64,000 nucleotides of DNA. Source: Candidatus Gastranaerophilales bacterium. Lineage in GTDB: Bacteria > Cyanobacteriota > Vampirovibrionia > Gastranaerophilales > Gastranaerophilaceae. The stretch covers positions 1-64,000 of the forward strand of contig CAJOJE010000014.1 of assembly GCA_905234865.1 (NCBI GenBank). The letters run 5' to 3'. The notes under the pieces were generated by a model. It was not told the DNA's origin, made no database searches, and saw only the letters and a list, made by a program, of their open reading frames with translations. This document shows, one piece after another, positions 8,884-17,956 of the stretch (position 1 is its first letter; every line of letters starts with the position of its first letter). A program made the position numbers and the translations under genes.

Positions 8884-11007
8884 CTATGGCACAAATAATC
8901 CCGCACAGACTAATGCCACTATGGTCATTAATTTTATTAAAATATTCAAAGAAGGACCTGAGGTATCTTTGAAAGGATCACCCACAGTATCGCCTACAAC
9001 GGCGCATTTATGACATTTGGAGCCCTTTCCGCCCAAATTGCCTTCTTCGATTAATTTTTTAGCATTATCCCAAGCGCCGCCCGAGTTTGCCATCATAATC
9101 GCAAGACAAACCCCCGTTGCGATTGCCCCTGCGAGCATTCCGCAAAGAGATTGTGCGCCTATTGTTTTTCCGTAAAAATGCCCTATACCGAACCCTACAA
9201 CAAGAGGAGCAGAAATTGCAACCAACCCCGGTGCCACCATTTCCAAAATTGCAGCCTTTGCGGAGATTTTTATACATTTTTTATAATCGGGTTTATCTTC
9301 TCCTTGTAAAATTTTCGGATTTTCTCTAAACTGACGTCTTACTTCATCAACCATTTTTGAAGCAGCCCTGCCGACCGCTCCCATGGTAAGTCCTGAAAAT
9401 AAAAACGGCAACGAAGCACCAAATAAAACGGAAACCATAACAAAAGGATTTAAAACATCAACATCGGGAACATTAACCGTCATTGCAAAAGCCGAAAGCA
9501 AGGAAACCGCAGTTAAAGCGGCAGAACCTATTGCAAAACCCTTTCCGATTGCAGCGGTTGTATTTCCGACAGAATCAAGTTTATCCGTTCTTTTTCTAAC
9601 TTCTTCATCCAAATTCGCCATTTGCGCTATACCGCCCGCATTATCCGCAATCGGACCGTATGCGTCAACCGCAATAATAATTCCTACCGTTGATAACATT
9701 CCTATCGCAGAAAGGCTCACACCCCAAATGCCTAAATTATAAGAAGAAAAACCGCCCGACACAATAAATGAAGCTAAACTTGCAAAAGAAATCAACGCAA
9801 TGGGAATAAACGTCGATATCATGCCTGTTTGTATTCCCGAAATAACCGTCGTTGCACTGCCCGTTGTTGTCGAATTAGCGATATTTTTAACGGGAGGATA
9901 TTCTTTTCCCGTATAATATTGAGTTAAAAAGCCTAGAATGCACCCCGTTAAAACTCCGATTAATACGGAATTAAAAAATGCGGGAGCTTCGGGCAAAAAT
10001 ACTTTAGTTATTAAATAATAAGCAGAGAGTGTAAATAACAAAAGAGAAATTATCGTACCCAATTGCAAAGACATCATGGGATTTCCGTTTTCTTTCGTTC
10101 TTACAAACAAACTTCCGATAACGGAAGATAAAATTCCTGCCGCACAAAGCGTTAACGGGAGATACATTCCCATTAAGTCAAGTATAATCATACCGACAAT
10201 CATTGAAGCTATAATCGAACCTACATAAGATTCAAATAAATCGGCGCCCATGCCTGCAACATCCCCAACGTTATCACCTACGTTATCCGCAATAACGGCA
10301 GGGTTTCTCGGGTCATCTTCGGGGATATCTTTTTCAACCTTGCCCACTAAATCAGCGCCCACATCGGCAGCTTTTGTGTAAATTCCGCCGCCGACCCTTG
10401 CAAAGAGGGCAACTGAACTTGCGCCGAGCGCAAAACCGTTTATAATTTCGGGATTTTTAAAAATTAATAAAAGCATGGGAAGAAAAATCATGGCCAACCC
10501 CACAACGGATAAGCCCATTACAAGACCGCCCGAGTATGCGACTCTAAATGCGGCATTTAAACTTTCTTTAGCGGAATTTGCGGCTCTCGCATTGGTTTTT
10601 GTTGAAACTATCATTCCGACAACTCCCGCAAGGGCTGAAATAATTGCTCCGATTGCAAAACATATTGCCGTATTCAATCCTATAAAATAAGCTATTAGAC
10701 AAAATACAACGAATAAAAAAGTAAACATAATGGTATATTCTTTTTTAATAAAAGTCATTGCGCCTTTAAAAATCAAGTTAGATATTTCTTTCATTTTTTC
10801 ATCACCTTGATTTTTAAGCATAATATCATGGGTTTTTATTGCGGCATATAAAAGCGAAACACACCCTGCAAGAGGACCTGCAAAAATTATTTTGCTTTTG
10901 GGCGAAAAATCGGGCGCCCAAACAAAGAAAATATGATAAAAGGCGTATAGGAAAAAACACCAAAAAAGTGCATTGTAAATTGATTTTCTTAAATTCATTA
11001 ATGTCAT
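8884..11007 (-). CDS. hppA: Membrane-bound K+-stimulated pyrophosphatase (H+ or Na+ pump)
   Basis: The 707-residue, roughly 16-helix membrane protein contains the PPi-binding signature [20 protein letters not shown] near residue 213, followed by DNVGDNVGD. The [18 protein letters not shown] segment near 478 has Ala at the position that is Lys in K+-independent enzymes, pointing to the K+-dependent class. The C-terminal signature GGAWDNAKK and [16 protein letters not shown] are also present. It couples hydrolysis of cytosolic pyrophosphate to ion export across the membrane. Many K+-dependent members pump Na+, but the ion cannot be assigned from motifs alone. It begins the leftward hppA-yjbQ-M24-trmH run, with an AAAGGA ribosome binding site about 10 nt before the ATG. 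Confidence 0.95.
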   Translation of the reverse strand: MTLMNLRKSIYNALFWCFFLYAFYHIFFVWAPDFSPKSKIIFAGPLAGCVSLLYAAIKTHDIMLKNQGDEKMKEISNLIFKGAMTFIKKEYTIMFTFLFVVFCLIAYFIGLNTAICFAIGAIISALAGVVGMIVSTKTNARAANSAKESLNAAFRVAYSGGLVMGLSVVGLAMIFLPMLLLIFKNPEIINGFALGASSVALFARVGGGIYTKAADVGADLVGKVEKDIPEDDPRNPAVIADNVGDNVGDVAGMGADLFESYVGSIIASMIVGMIILDLMGMYLPLTLCAAGILSSVIGSLFVRTKENGNPMMSLQLGTIISLLLFTLSAYYLITKVFLPEAPAFFNSVLIGVLTGCILGFLTQYYTGKEYPPVKNIANSTTTGSATTVISGIQTGMISTFIPIALISFASLASFIVSGGFSSYNLGIWGVSLSAIGMLSTVGIIIAVDAYGPIADNAGGIAQMANLDEEVRKRTDKLDSVGNTTAAIGKGFAIGSAALTAVSLLSAFAMTVNVPDVDVLNPFVMVSVLFGASLPFLFSGLTMGAVGRAASKMVDEVRRQFRENPKILQGEDKPDYKKCIKISAKAAILEMVAPGLVAISAPLVVGFGIGHFYGKTIGAQSLCGMLAGAIATGVCLAIMMANSGGAWDNAKKLIEEGNLGGKGSKCHKCAVVGDTVGDPFKDTSGPSLNILIKLMTIVALVCAGLFVP

Positions 11008-11204
11008 AACTTTTCTATCCTTTGATTAATAACTTGAAAATTATAGCATGTGTAAATAAAATAATTAAATTTTTAACCAAAAATCCGCAAAACAATGGGT
11101 TTTTAGGGAATATGTAAACAAATGTAAAATAAATTTATTTTTATGAAATTTTAAAACTTTTGAAGTTTTTATTTTAATGTACGGATAAGGAATACTTAAT
11201 CTCT

Positions 11205-11507
11205 ATGGCAAACCCATTTACAATAGGTGCGCTTGACGCATACAAAAATTATCAAATGCCTGAAGTATCTTCAGGCGGTATAGAATCGGGTAAATCAGGT
11301 GCGGGAAGCATTTTCACCAACCCCCAAAAAACCGCTACTCAACCTTTAGGCCAACCCGGAGGCATAGGTGTATCGGGTACGGGAGCAGGAAGTCAGCTTC
11401 AACAGGAATTGAGCTACATAGGCTCTCTTAAAAACCCGAATGATTTCGGGAACGGTTTGGGCGGAACAAACAACCCCGACGACCATAAGTTATTTTTATA
11501 CGCATAA
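11205..11507 (+). CDS. Small Gly/Ser/Asn-rich protein of unknown function
   Basis: This 100-residue protein (start MANPFTIGALDAYKNYQMPE) is dominated by Gly, Ser, Asn, Pro and Gln (GGIGVSGTGAGSQLQQE) and has no hydrophobic segment or cysteine. It is probably largely disordered. An AAGGAA stretch lies upstream of the ATG and a strong terminator follows 23 bp after the stop, so it looks like a monocistronic unit divergent from hppA. I do not recognise a family. The single-gene transcription unit and clean terminator argue that it is real. Confidence 0.6.
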   Translation: MANPFTIGALDAYKNYQMPEVSSGGIESGKSGAGSIFTNPQKTATQPLGQPGGIGVSGTGAGSQLQQELSYIGSLKNPNDFGNGLGGTNNPDDHKLFLYA

Positions 11508-11530
11508 ACAATAACTTTAAAAAAGATGTT

Positions 11531-11570
11531 AAAATGCTCTTTCATTTATTATGAGGGGGCATTTTTGTTT
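11531..11570 (+). terminator. Strong rho-independent terminator
   Basis: A 15-bp stem (AAAATGCTCTTTCAT / ATGAGGGGGCATTTT, with G-T pairs) with a TTATT loop runs into TTTTTGTTTTT. It follows the small gene at 11205-11507. Confidence 0.85.
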
Positions 11571-11624
11571 TTAACTTAATACTTAAAATTAACCCCGAGG
11601 AAAATATATTCACCCTGTTTAAAA

Positions 11625-12380
11625 CTAATCAATTTCTTCAATTATAAGTTCTTCGCCCGAAGGGTCATGCAAATAATCAGGACCCGTTACCTTTATTTTT
11701 TTATCAAACCTTCCCTTAAATAAATTTTCCGAATAAATATTATAAAGCCCGTCCACAAGAACAAACCTTCCTAAAAGTTCGACTTTTGTATAAAATTTCA
11801 GTGCGTCCGTAAAGCGGGAATTTTCGCAAAAACCGCCCGATAGATAAATTTTATCGGGTTTTTTCGTAAAATTATACGCATTGTTTGCAATTCCCGTTAT
11901 GAATTTTGAAATTGCAATTTTTGAATCAATACCGTTTGAAATATCATCCATGATTTTTTCTAAACCGAAAATTCCGCAGGTAACGTTGTATTTTTCATTT
12001 GTCGGAATTAAATCATCCGAATTAATTTCATAAAATTTTAAAAGCATTTCGACTGTTGCACCCGTTGAACTTGCACAATTCGTGTTCCAGTCCATATCTT
12101 TAAATTTGCCGTTTTCAAATTTTACCCATTTTGCATCTCTTGAGCCTAAATCTAAAATTACTCCGTTTTTTATCTCTTTTGCTCCAAAAGAAAGGGCTAT
12201 TACTTCATTTTCGGTTTTTTTCGTTTTTACTTTGGATAAAGTGTGTCCCGTTGATATTTCAAATTCAACATCATAATTTGATAAATCTTTTGTTCTTATA
12301 ATCGAATATGCTTTTTTTCCGTCTTTGACGGTTAAAATTTTGCTCCAAGTCGTTCCCGCATCTAAAAAATATTTTTCCAT
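11625..12380 (-). CDS. BadF/BcrA/HgdC-type ATPase (2-hydroxyacyl-CoA dehydratase activator-like)
   Basis: The 251-residue ASKHA-fold protein resembles activators of 2-hydroxyacyl-CoA dehydratases. It has an N-terminal phosphate-1 loop (FLDAGTTWSKI), a second DLGSRDAKWVKF motif (usually DIGGQDTK), DMDWNTNCASSTGATVEML with Cys102, and VTCGIFGLEKIM with Cys135. A late GG motif, IYLSGGF, is also present. In HgdC the two equivalent cysteines of each monomer hold the [4Fe-4S] cluster bridging the dimer, and both are kept here. Such proteins use ATP to push a low-potential electron into a partner. The gene starts 2 bp after the stop of the HgdB-like gene upstream, so the two products very likely work together. 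The substrate is unknown. Confidence 0.75.
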   Translation of the reverse strand: MEKYFLDAGTTWSKILTVKDGKKAYSIIRTKDLSNYDVEFEISTGHTLSKVKTKKTENEVIALSFGAKEIKNGVILDLGSRDAKWVKFENGKFKDMDWNTNCASSTGATVEMLLKFYEINSDDLIPTNEKYNVTCGIFGLEKIMDDISNGIDSKIAISKFITGIANNAYNFTKKPDKIYLSGGFCENSRFTDALKFYTKVELLGRFVLVDGLYNIYSENLFKGRFDKKIKVTGPDYLHDPSGEELIIEEID

Positions 12381-12382
12381 TT

Positions 12383-13108
12383 TTAACCGAGCCTCAAATA
12401 TGCTTCAATTTTGGCTTTTGTGGAACTGTTTGAAATACCGTCAATATCAACGTACAGTCCGCCGTATTTTTGGCTTAAATATTTTGCAAGCTGATTTTTA
12501 GCGCAAAATGTTTGGGCAAAAAATACCGTTTTTATATTTTTATCCACAAATTTTTCAAGCTCAATATCATAAGGCGCCATTTGTTCAACGCACCTCATCC
12601 AGCCGAAAATATGCGTTTCGTTCGGAAAAATCTCTAAAATTGAAAGGTCATTCGGCGGAACTCCCCAAAAACCCGCTTTTGGTTTTACATAATCCAAATT
12701 ATCATAATTTTTTTGTTCGATTATATTTTTTGTAATTAATTCGACTTTTGTTTTTAGGGGAATTGAACTTGTTGAAATCGGGGCGATTTCTTTTTTAAAA
12801 TTTTTTTCTTCAAAAATGGAAGTTTCAACAATAAACCCTTCGTCTTTTAAGATTTCCGCCGCAAAAAGAGCGCTGTCGCACTTATCTTTCCCTATGGGCG
12901 CTAAAATTTTAATAATTCTGTCTTTATAAAAATAGGCATTATTGTAAATATTTTTTATAATTGTGCAATAATTTTCAGGCAATATTGAAACTTTATTTGC
13001 ACCGAAATCTACGTCCAAATCAAGAAATTGCACGTTTTTATATTCTTCTTTTGCACGTTTTATAATATCGGGGTGCGGATATCCCCAAAAGGCAATTATA
13101 TCTTTCAT
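12383..13108 (-). CDS. Short protein resembling a 2-hydroxyacyl-CoA dehydratase component (HgdB/FldC-like)
   Basis: The 241-residue protein starts MKDIIAFWGYPHPDIIKRAK. Its last 80 residues recall the C-terminal domain of dehydratase D-components: HIFGWMRCVEQMAPYDIELE, a VFFAQTFCAKNQ motif (compare the cysteine-containing FxxxFC region) and DIDGISNSSTKAKIEAYL (compare the closing RTRIEAF helix). Cysteines are at 48, 77, 173 and 202. It is far shorter than the roughly 380-residue canonical subunits, so it could be a single-domain scaffold for an Fe-S cluster. Identification rests on these local similarities plus the adjacent activator gene; alone I would call it unknown. It sits 30 bp after the SNF2 ATPase gene. 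Confidence 0.5.
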   Translation of the reverse strand: MKDIIAFWGYPHPDIIKRAKEEYKNVQFLDLDVDFGANKVSILPENYCTIIKNIYNNAYFYKDRIIKILAPIGKDKCDSALFAAEILKDEGFIVETSIFEEKNFKKEIAPISTSSIPLKTKVELITKNIIEQKNYDNLDYVKPKAGFWGVPPNDLSILEIFPNETHIFGWMRCVEQMAPYDIELEKFVDKNIKTVFFAQTFCAKNQLAKYLSQKYGGLYVDIDGISNSSTKAKIEAYLRLG

Positions 13109-13138
13109 AGGAAAAGTTTACCATGAAAAAACCTTATC

Positions 13139-16015
13139 CTAGCAAAGAGAAAATATTTCATAAATTTCGTCATCGGATAATTCGGTTATTATTTTTTCTC
13201 CGATATATACGGCAGAATCCGCAAGCTCACGCTTATCTTTAATTATTTTGTCAATCTTTTCTTCAAAAGTAGAAAGCGTAATAAACCTATGAACCATAAC
13301 GTTTTTATCCTGTCCTATACGATAGGTTCTGTCCGTTGCCTGATCTTCAACGGCAGGGTTCCACCACAAGTCATAATGAATAACATTCGATGCGCTTGTA
13401 AGGTTTAAGCCTAAGCCCCCTGCTTTAAGAGAAAGTATCATGATTTTTTTCTTTTCATCTTCCGAAAATTCTCTTATCATTTCTTCTCTTTGCTTAACAT
13501 TTAACGAACCATGGAAGAAAAGCGGGTCAGTATCAAATTCTTCTCTTGTAAGTTTTTCTAAAATTGCGCCCATTTCTTTATATTGAGTAAATACCAAAAC
13601 TTTTTCATCATTTGAGATAATGTTACTTAAAATAGACATTAATTTTTGAGTTTTGCCGCTTTGGGACGTACTCATATCGCCATGTTTTAAATAATGATAA
13701 GGATGGTTGCAAACTTGTTTTAAAGAGGTTATGAGCTTAAATATCGCACCACGCCTGTTTATTGTTTGTTCCGCAGAATGAATTTCAGACATCGACTGGG
13801 TCAAAACTCTTTCATATAAAGCAGCCTGCGGTTTTGTTAAATAGCAAAATTCATCAAGAACGATTTTTTCGGGCAAGTCTGAAATAATTGTTTTGTCGGT
13901 TTTTAAGCGTCTTAACATGAAAGGAGAAATTGCCTGTTTTAATTTTTCCGCTCTTTGTGTTTCTTTGAATTTTTCAATCGGCATTGAATAATTTTTTGAA
14001 AAATCACTTATTGTGCCCAAATATCCTTTATTTATAAAATCAAATATGCTCCATAATTCGGACAATCTGTTTTCAACGGGGGTACCCGTCATTGCAACTT
14101 TCATCGAAGCCTTTATTGATTTTACCGCTTGAGTTTGGCTTGTTGAAGAATTTTTAATGTTTTGAGCTTCATCAATAATTAAAATATCCCAATTATGTTT
14201 TTTAAATTCTTCGATATCAATTCTTAATATTGCATAAGTTGTTAAAATAACATCGCAATCTATTGAAAATTCACGACTAAAGCCATGGTATGTAAATACT
14301 TTTAAGTCGGGGGCAAAAGTTTCCAATTCTCTTTCCCAATTACCCAAAAGCGTTGTAGGACAAACAACAAGAGCGGGTTTTTTAAGTTTTTTCTCCTCTT
14401 TTAATTTTAAAATTAAGGATATAACCTGTATTGTTTTACCGAGCCCCATATCATCCGCTATACAACAGCCAAAGCCTTTTATAACGTTAGTATAAAGCCA
14501 CCTGTATCCGATTTCCTGATAAGGTCTTAATGTTCCGATTAAACCGTTTGGAAGCGAAACATCCTCTACTTTGGTAAAGTTTGATACAACCTTTGCAAAA
14601 GCTGCGTCATAATCAAAATCATATTCGTCAATTTTGCCCGAGAGCGCATGGTGTAATAATTCCATTTTATTCATGACAAAATTGGGTTTTTTCAGTCTGG
14701 ACAAAAGCTTTTCGGTTTCTTCTTTATCAATCAGGATAAATTTACCCTTATATTCAATTAAGCCGTTTGTGTTTTTGGCAAGTTCCCTAAATTCTTCTGC
14801 GGAAATTTTTTCATCACCCAAAGCCACTTCAATTGAAAAATCCATAATTTCGTCAAGAGAAACGGCGGAATCATTTTTAAGCGAGAAAAATTCTTCAATA
14901 TCCGATATTCTTTTTTGTTTAACTTTGGCATTGATTGAAGCACGAGGAATTACGACATTTTCCATTCCCTCGGGCAAATTAACCTCCATGCCTGCTTGCG
15001 CAAGATAAAAGGTTATTTGGGTTATAAGTTTATAGACTCCCGTTAAATCAAGCTCAAGGGTAACATCTTCCAAATCTTCAATATATTTTGTTGCCCAATT
15101 TATTTGTTTTTCAACAATTGTTTTTTCGCTTTCCGTCAAATCGTCAAGCTCGATTATTTGATTTTTGGTTTTGTTCTTAGCTTTTATGCGCATTAAGAAC
15201 TTTTCGCCGTCCAATTTTTCAATATTGAAAACGGGAACAATCTCATAAGTTCCAAGGCTCATTTCATCAAGCCAAATTTGAATATCCGAAGCAAGGTCAT
15301 GTCCTTTAAACATTCTTCTGTGGCTTGTTAATTTCGTAAAATAAATTGCCGATTTTAAATCTTTGAATTTATAGTGTTTAACGCCCAAAAAAGTAAAGAT
15401 AAGATAGTTTAAATATTTATCAATGAGTTTTTTGGTTGTTTCTTTATCAAGGAAATCGTTATTAATAATTTTTGTATACTGTTCCAAATAGTCTTTATTT
15501 TTAAAATAAGGCTCATAAATAACCGAAAAAGTTTCTTTGTGGAACTGAACGGCGGGAGTAAAATTTAATTTTTCGACGGTCTTTTTTACAAAATTCGTAA
15601 GATAAAAATAAAATCTGAAACTGTCTTTAATATCATCCGTTAATTCGACATTTTCGCTCAATCCCGTAAAATATTCGAAGAATAAATCAAAAGGAATATT
15701 GTATCCGATTTTATCACCCTTGTATTCGCTTCTTAATTTATACAAAGACCCTCTTGATTTTAAATAATAGTCAAAATTATAAGGCGGAGTTATAAAAACT
15801 TTTCCGTTTTCAACATCTAAAATAATATCGGTTGTTCTTAATATATTATTTTTTGTATCAAAAGTTTCCGCAAATTCTTCTTCAATTAATTCATATATTA
15901 AAGATAACGTGTATCTAAAGTCTTTATTCTTTTGAGAATAAGGGTTTGAATCCAAATTCAAAAGAAGTTTTTCTATGTCGTTTTTCTTAAATGTTAAATT
16001 TATTTGTTCCATCAT
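13139..16015 (-). CDS. SNF2-family DEAD/DEAH helicase-like ATPase
   Basis: This 958-residue protein has an uncharacterised N-terminal half (about 1-490). A Swi2/Snf2 ATPase follows: FGCCIADDMGLGKTIQVISL near 515 (Walker A), LIIDEAQNIKN near 612 (DEAQ box), MTGTPVENRLSELWS, and the helicase-C motifs LVFTQYKEMG, LSLKAGGLGLNLTSA and DQATDRTYRIGQ. SNF2 proteins of this bacterial type are double-stranded-DNA translocases or RNA polymerase recyclers (RapA/HepA-like). No SWIM zinc motif is apparent. Two ATG codons are adjacent at the start (16015 or 16012). It is divergent from psp1 with 44 bp between. The short gap to the two dehydratase-like genes suggests co-transcription, though a functional link is not obvious. 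Confidence 0.9.
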   Translation of the reverse strand: MMEQINLTFKKNDIEKLLLNLDSNPYSQKNKDFRYTLSLIYELIEEEFAETFDTKNNILRTTDIILDVENGKVFITPPYNFDYYLKSRGSLYKLRSEYKGDKIGYNIPFDLFFEYFTGLSENVELTDDIKDSFRFYFYLTNFVKKTVEKLNFTPAVQFHKETFSVIYEPYFKNKDYLEQYTKIINNDFLDKETTKKLIDKYLNYLIFTFLGVKHYKFKDLKSAIYFTKLTSHRRMFKGHDLASDIQIWLDEMSLGTYEIVPVFNIEKLDGEKFLMRIKAKNKTKNQIIELDDLTESEKTIVEKQINWATKYIEDLEDVTLELDLTGVYKLITQITFYLAQAGMEVNLPEGMENVVIPRASINAKVKQKRISDIEEFFSLKNDSAVSLDEIMDFSIEVALGDEKISAEEFRELAKNTNGLIEYKGKFILIDKEETEKLLSRLKKPNFVMNKMELLHHALSGKIDEYDFDYDAAFAKVVSNFTKVEDVSLPNGLIGTLRPYQEIGYRWLYTNVIKGFGCCIADDMGLGKTIQVISLILKLKEEKKLKKPALVVCPTTLLGNWERELETFAPDLKVFTYHGFSREFSIDCDVILTTYAILRIDIEEFKKHNWDILIIDEAQNIKNSSTSQTQAVKSIKASMKVAMTGTPVENRLSELWSIFDFINKGYLGTISDFSKNYSMPIEKFKETQRAEKLKQAISPFMLRRLKTDKTIISDLPEKIVLDEFCYLTKPQAALYERVLTQSMSEIHSAEQTINRRGAIFKLITSLKQVCNHPYHYLKHGDMSTSQSGKTQKLMSILSNIISNDEKVLVFTQYKEMGAILEKLTREEFDTDPLFFHGSLNVKQREEMIREFSEDEKKKIMILSLKAGGLGLNLTSASNVIHYDLWWNPAVEDQATDRTYRIGQDKNVMVHRFITLSTFEEKIDKIIKDKRELADSAVYIGEKIITELSDDEIYEIFSLC

Positions 16016-16059
16016 TAATACATTTTATAATAAACAAGTTTTATTGTATAATTATTTTT

Positions 16060-16980
16060 ATGAAATTTGCAGTTCGTTTAATAAAACATACATATCACCC
16101 TCTTAAAGTTCCTGACGGCGTTAATTTAAAAGAAAATCAAATGATTATCGTCAAGACGGAAAAAGGAGAAGAAGCCCACAAGGTTATTCTTGTAAGCGAA
16201 GCTATCGCAAAACATTGGCAAAAATACAAGCCCGAAGCGCTGAGTGTCGTAAGGGTCATGAACGATAAGGACATGCAGACTTACAAAGAGCAAAAAGAGC
16301 TTGAAGTTAAAGCATTATTAAAATGCAGAGAATTTGCAAAAAAAAGAAACCTTGTTATGAATTTAACAAAGGCAATGTATACGTTCGACAGAAAAAAAAT
16401 AACTTTTTACTATACTGCGCCTGAAAGAGTTGATTTTAGGGAACTTTTAAAAGACTTAACCTCGGAATACAAAAGAGTAAGAATAGATTTAAGGCATATA
16501 GGCGTTAGGGACGAAACCGCCCTTTTGCAAGGAAAAGGCGTGTGCGGATGTAATTATTGCTGCTGCACATTTTTGAAAAATTTTGATTTTGTATCGACAA
16601 AACTTGCAAAAGACCAAAATATTCCCTTAACCCCCGGCAAAATAACGGGCGGGTGCGGAAGATTATTATGCTGTTTAAATTTTGAATACGCAAATTACAT
16701 AGAAACCGCAAAATTGCTTCCTCCGGTGGGTTCGGGAATTATGACTCCGGACGGTGTTGCTAAAGTTGCTTCGATTTGCTTTTTAAAACAAAAAGTTAAT
16801 GCAAAGCTGGAGGACGGTAAAATTAAAGAATATTCAAAAGATGAAATTGAAATGATTGACCAAGAAGTTAATATCGAAATTGACCAAAACGACAATTCTT
16901 TAAACTATGGCGGTTTTGAAGATGCGGTTGACATTAAAAATCTTGATAACGACAGAAACTCATCAACGGGAAATATATAA
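16060..16980 (+). CDS. PSP1 domain protein (RicT-like)
   Basis: From the ATG at 16060 the product is 306 aa, starting MKFAVRLIKHTYHPLKVPDG; an in-frame earlier ATG overlaps the divergent SNF2 start and is unlikely. The PSP1 core (RVDFRELLKDLTSEYKRVRI, DLRHIGVRDE) carries two cysteine clusters, CGCNYCCCTF near 160 and GGCGRLLCCLNFEY near 197. They correspond to the cluster-binding cysteines of RicT. In Bacillus, RicT forms an Fe-S complex with RicA and RicF that influences RNase Y. Whether partners exist here cannot be seen. The C-terminal 50 residues are acidic and Asp/Asn-rich. rsfS follows 1 bp later. Confidence 0.85.
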   Translation: MKFAVRLIKHTYHPLKVPDGVNLKENQMIIVKTEKGEEAHKVILVSEAIAKHWQKYKPEALSVVRVMNDKDMQTYKEQKELEVKALLKCREFAKKRNLVMNLTKAMYTFDRKKITFYYTAPERVDFRELLKDLTSEYKRVRIDLRHIGVRDETALLQGKGVCGCNYCCCTFLKNFDFVSTKLAKDQNIPLTPGKITGGCGRLLCCLNFEYANYIETAKLLPPVGSGIMTPDGVAKVASICFLKQKVNAKLEDGKIKEYSKDEIEMIDQEVNIEIDQNDNSLNYGGFEDAVDIKNLDNDRNSSTGNI

Positions 16981-16981
16981 A

Positions 16982-17404
16982 ATGAAAGATGTAACAAGCA
17001 AAAAACTGGTAAGCACGATAGCAAGAATTTTAGACGATAATAAAGGGAAAGACATTGTCATTTTAAATGTTGCAAACGTCAGCGTTTTATCCGATTATTT
17101 CGTAATTGTTACGGCAAATTCAACTCCACAGGTAAAAGGGTTGACGGAAAACGTTAAAGATAAAATAAAAGAACTTTTCGACAGAATTCCGCAAGGCAAA
17201 GAAAACGACGCTAAAAACAGGTGGAATTTATTGGATTACGGAGATGTCGTCGTTCATATAATGCATTTTGAGCAAAGAGAACTCTACCAAATTGAAAAAT
17301 TCTGGAACCATGCTCTTAAAATGGACAGAGAAACTTGGGAAAAAGAATCTCTCGAATTTGCAAAATATATAGATAACTCCGATAATCAAAACTTTATTAA
17401 TTAA
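16982..17404 (+). CDS. rsfS: Ribosomal silencing factor RsfS
   Basis: From the ATG at 16982 the product is 140 aa (MKDVTSKKLVSTIARILDDN). It shows the RsfS/DUF143 pattern KGKDIVILNVANVSVLSDYF, VIVTANSTPQVKGL, and the conserved WNLLDYGDVVVHIMHFEQRE followed by YQIEKFW. RsfS binds ribosomal protein uL14 and blocks 30S-50S joining when nutrients run low. The ATG begins 2 nt after the psp1 stop, so the pair is translationally coupled. Confidence 0.93.
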   Translation: MKDVTSKKLVSTIARILDDNKGKDIVILNVANVSVLSDYFVIVTANSTPQVKGLTENVKDKIKELFDRIPQGKENDAKNRWNLLDYGDVVVHIMHFEQRELYQIEKFWNHALKMDRETWEKESLEFAKYIDNSDNQNFIN

Positions 17405-17407
17405 GTT

Positions 17408-17956
17408 TTATATTTTAACACTCCCTTGTCTTAAAACAACGGGGGCTTCTCCCGTACACAAAACAACGGTCGAAGCAAGCCCTGCCGGAGGAGTATTGTT
17501 TAAGGGTTTTATTATTTCAATCTTATCGCCGAATTTTTGATATGCTTCTTCATAATTTTTAACGGGCGGTTCGTTTGAAATATTTAAAGAAGTTGTTGCA
17601 AGAACATGCCCCTCAAAATTTTCCGCCAAATCATAAAAACCTTTATGGTTTGGAAGCCTTACTCCTATCGTATTAAACCCCGATGTTAAAAAATCGGGAC
17701 AAAAATCCGTTTTTTCAAAAATTAAGGTCAACCCTCCGGGGAAAAAATTTTTAATTAAATCTTTTGCATAATCGGGAATTATTTTTATATAAGGAGTTAA
17801 ATATTCAAATTTTGAACTCATTAAAATTAACGGTTTTGTTTTTTCTCTCCCTTTTATATCATAAATTTTTAAAACGTTTTCCCGTTTTAAGGGGTGGCAC
17901 CCTATACCCCATACGGTATCCGTTTCAAAACCCAAAATTACATTTTTATCATACAT
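17408..17956 (-). CDS. tsaC: Threonylcarbamoyl-AMP synthase (YrdC/TsaC family)
   Basis: The product is 182 aa from the ATG at 17956, which has a GGGG ribosome binding site 7-8 nt upstream and overlaps the murJ stop. YrdC-fold motifs include FETDTVWGIGCHPL, IYDIKGREKTKPLILM (the KxRxxxKP motif), FFPGGLTLIF (PGPxT-like), IGVRLPNH and TTSLNISNEPP. The C-terminal Sua5 domain is absent, so this is the short TsaC type. It makes threonylcarbamoyl-AMP from threonine, bicarbonate and ATP for the t6A37 modification of tRNAs. The window also encodes an MtaB-like enzyme (31156-32412) that would act on t6A. Confidence 0.88.
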   Translation of the reverse strand: MYDKNVILGFETDTVWGIGCHPLKRENVLKIYDIKGREKTKPLILMSSKFEYLTPYIKIIPDYAKDLIKNFFPGGLTLIFEKTDFCPDFLTSGFNTIGVRLPNHKGFYDLAENFEGHVLATTSLNISNEPPVKNYEEAYQKFGDKIEIIKPLNNTPPAGLASTVVLCTGEAPVVLRQGSVKI

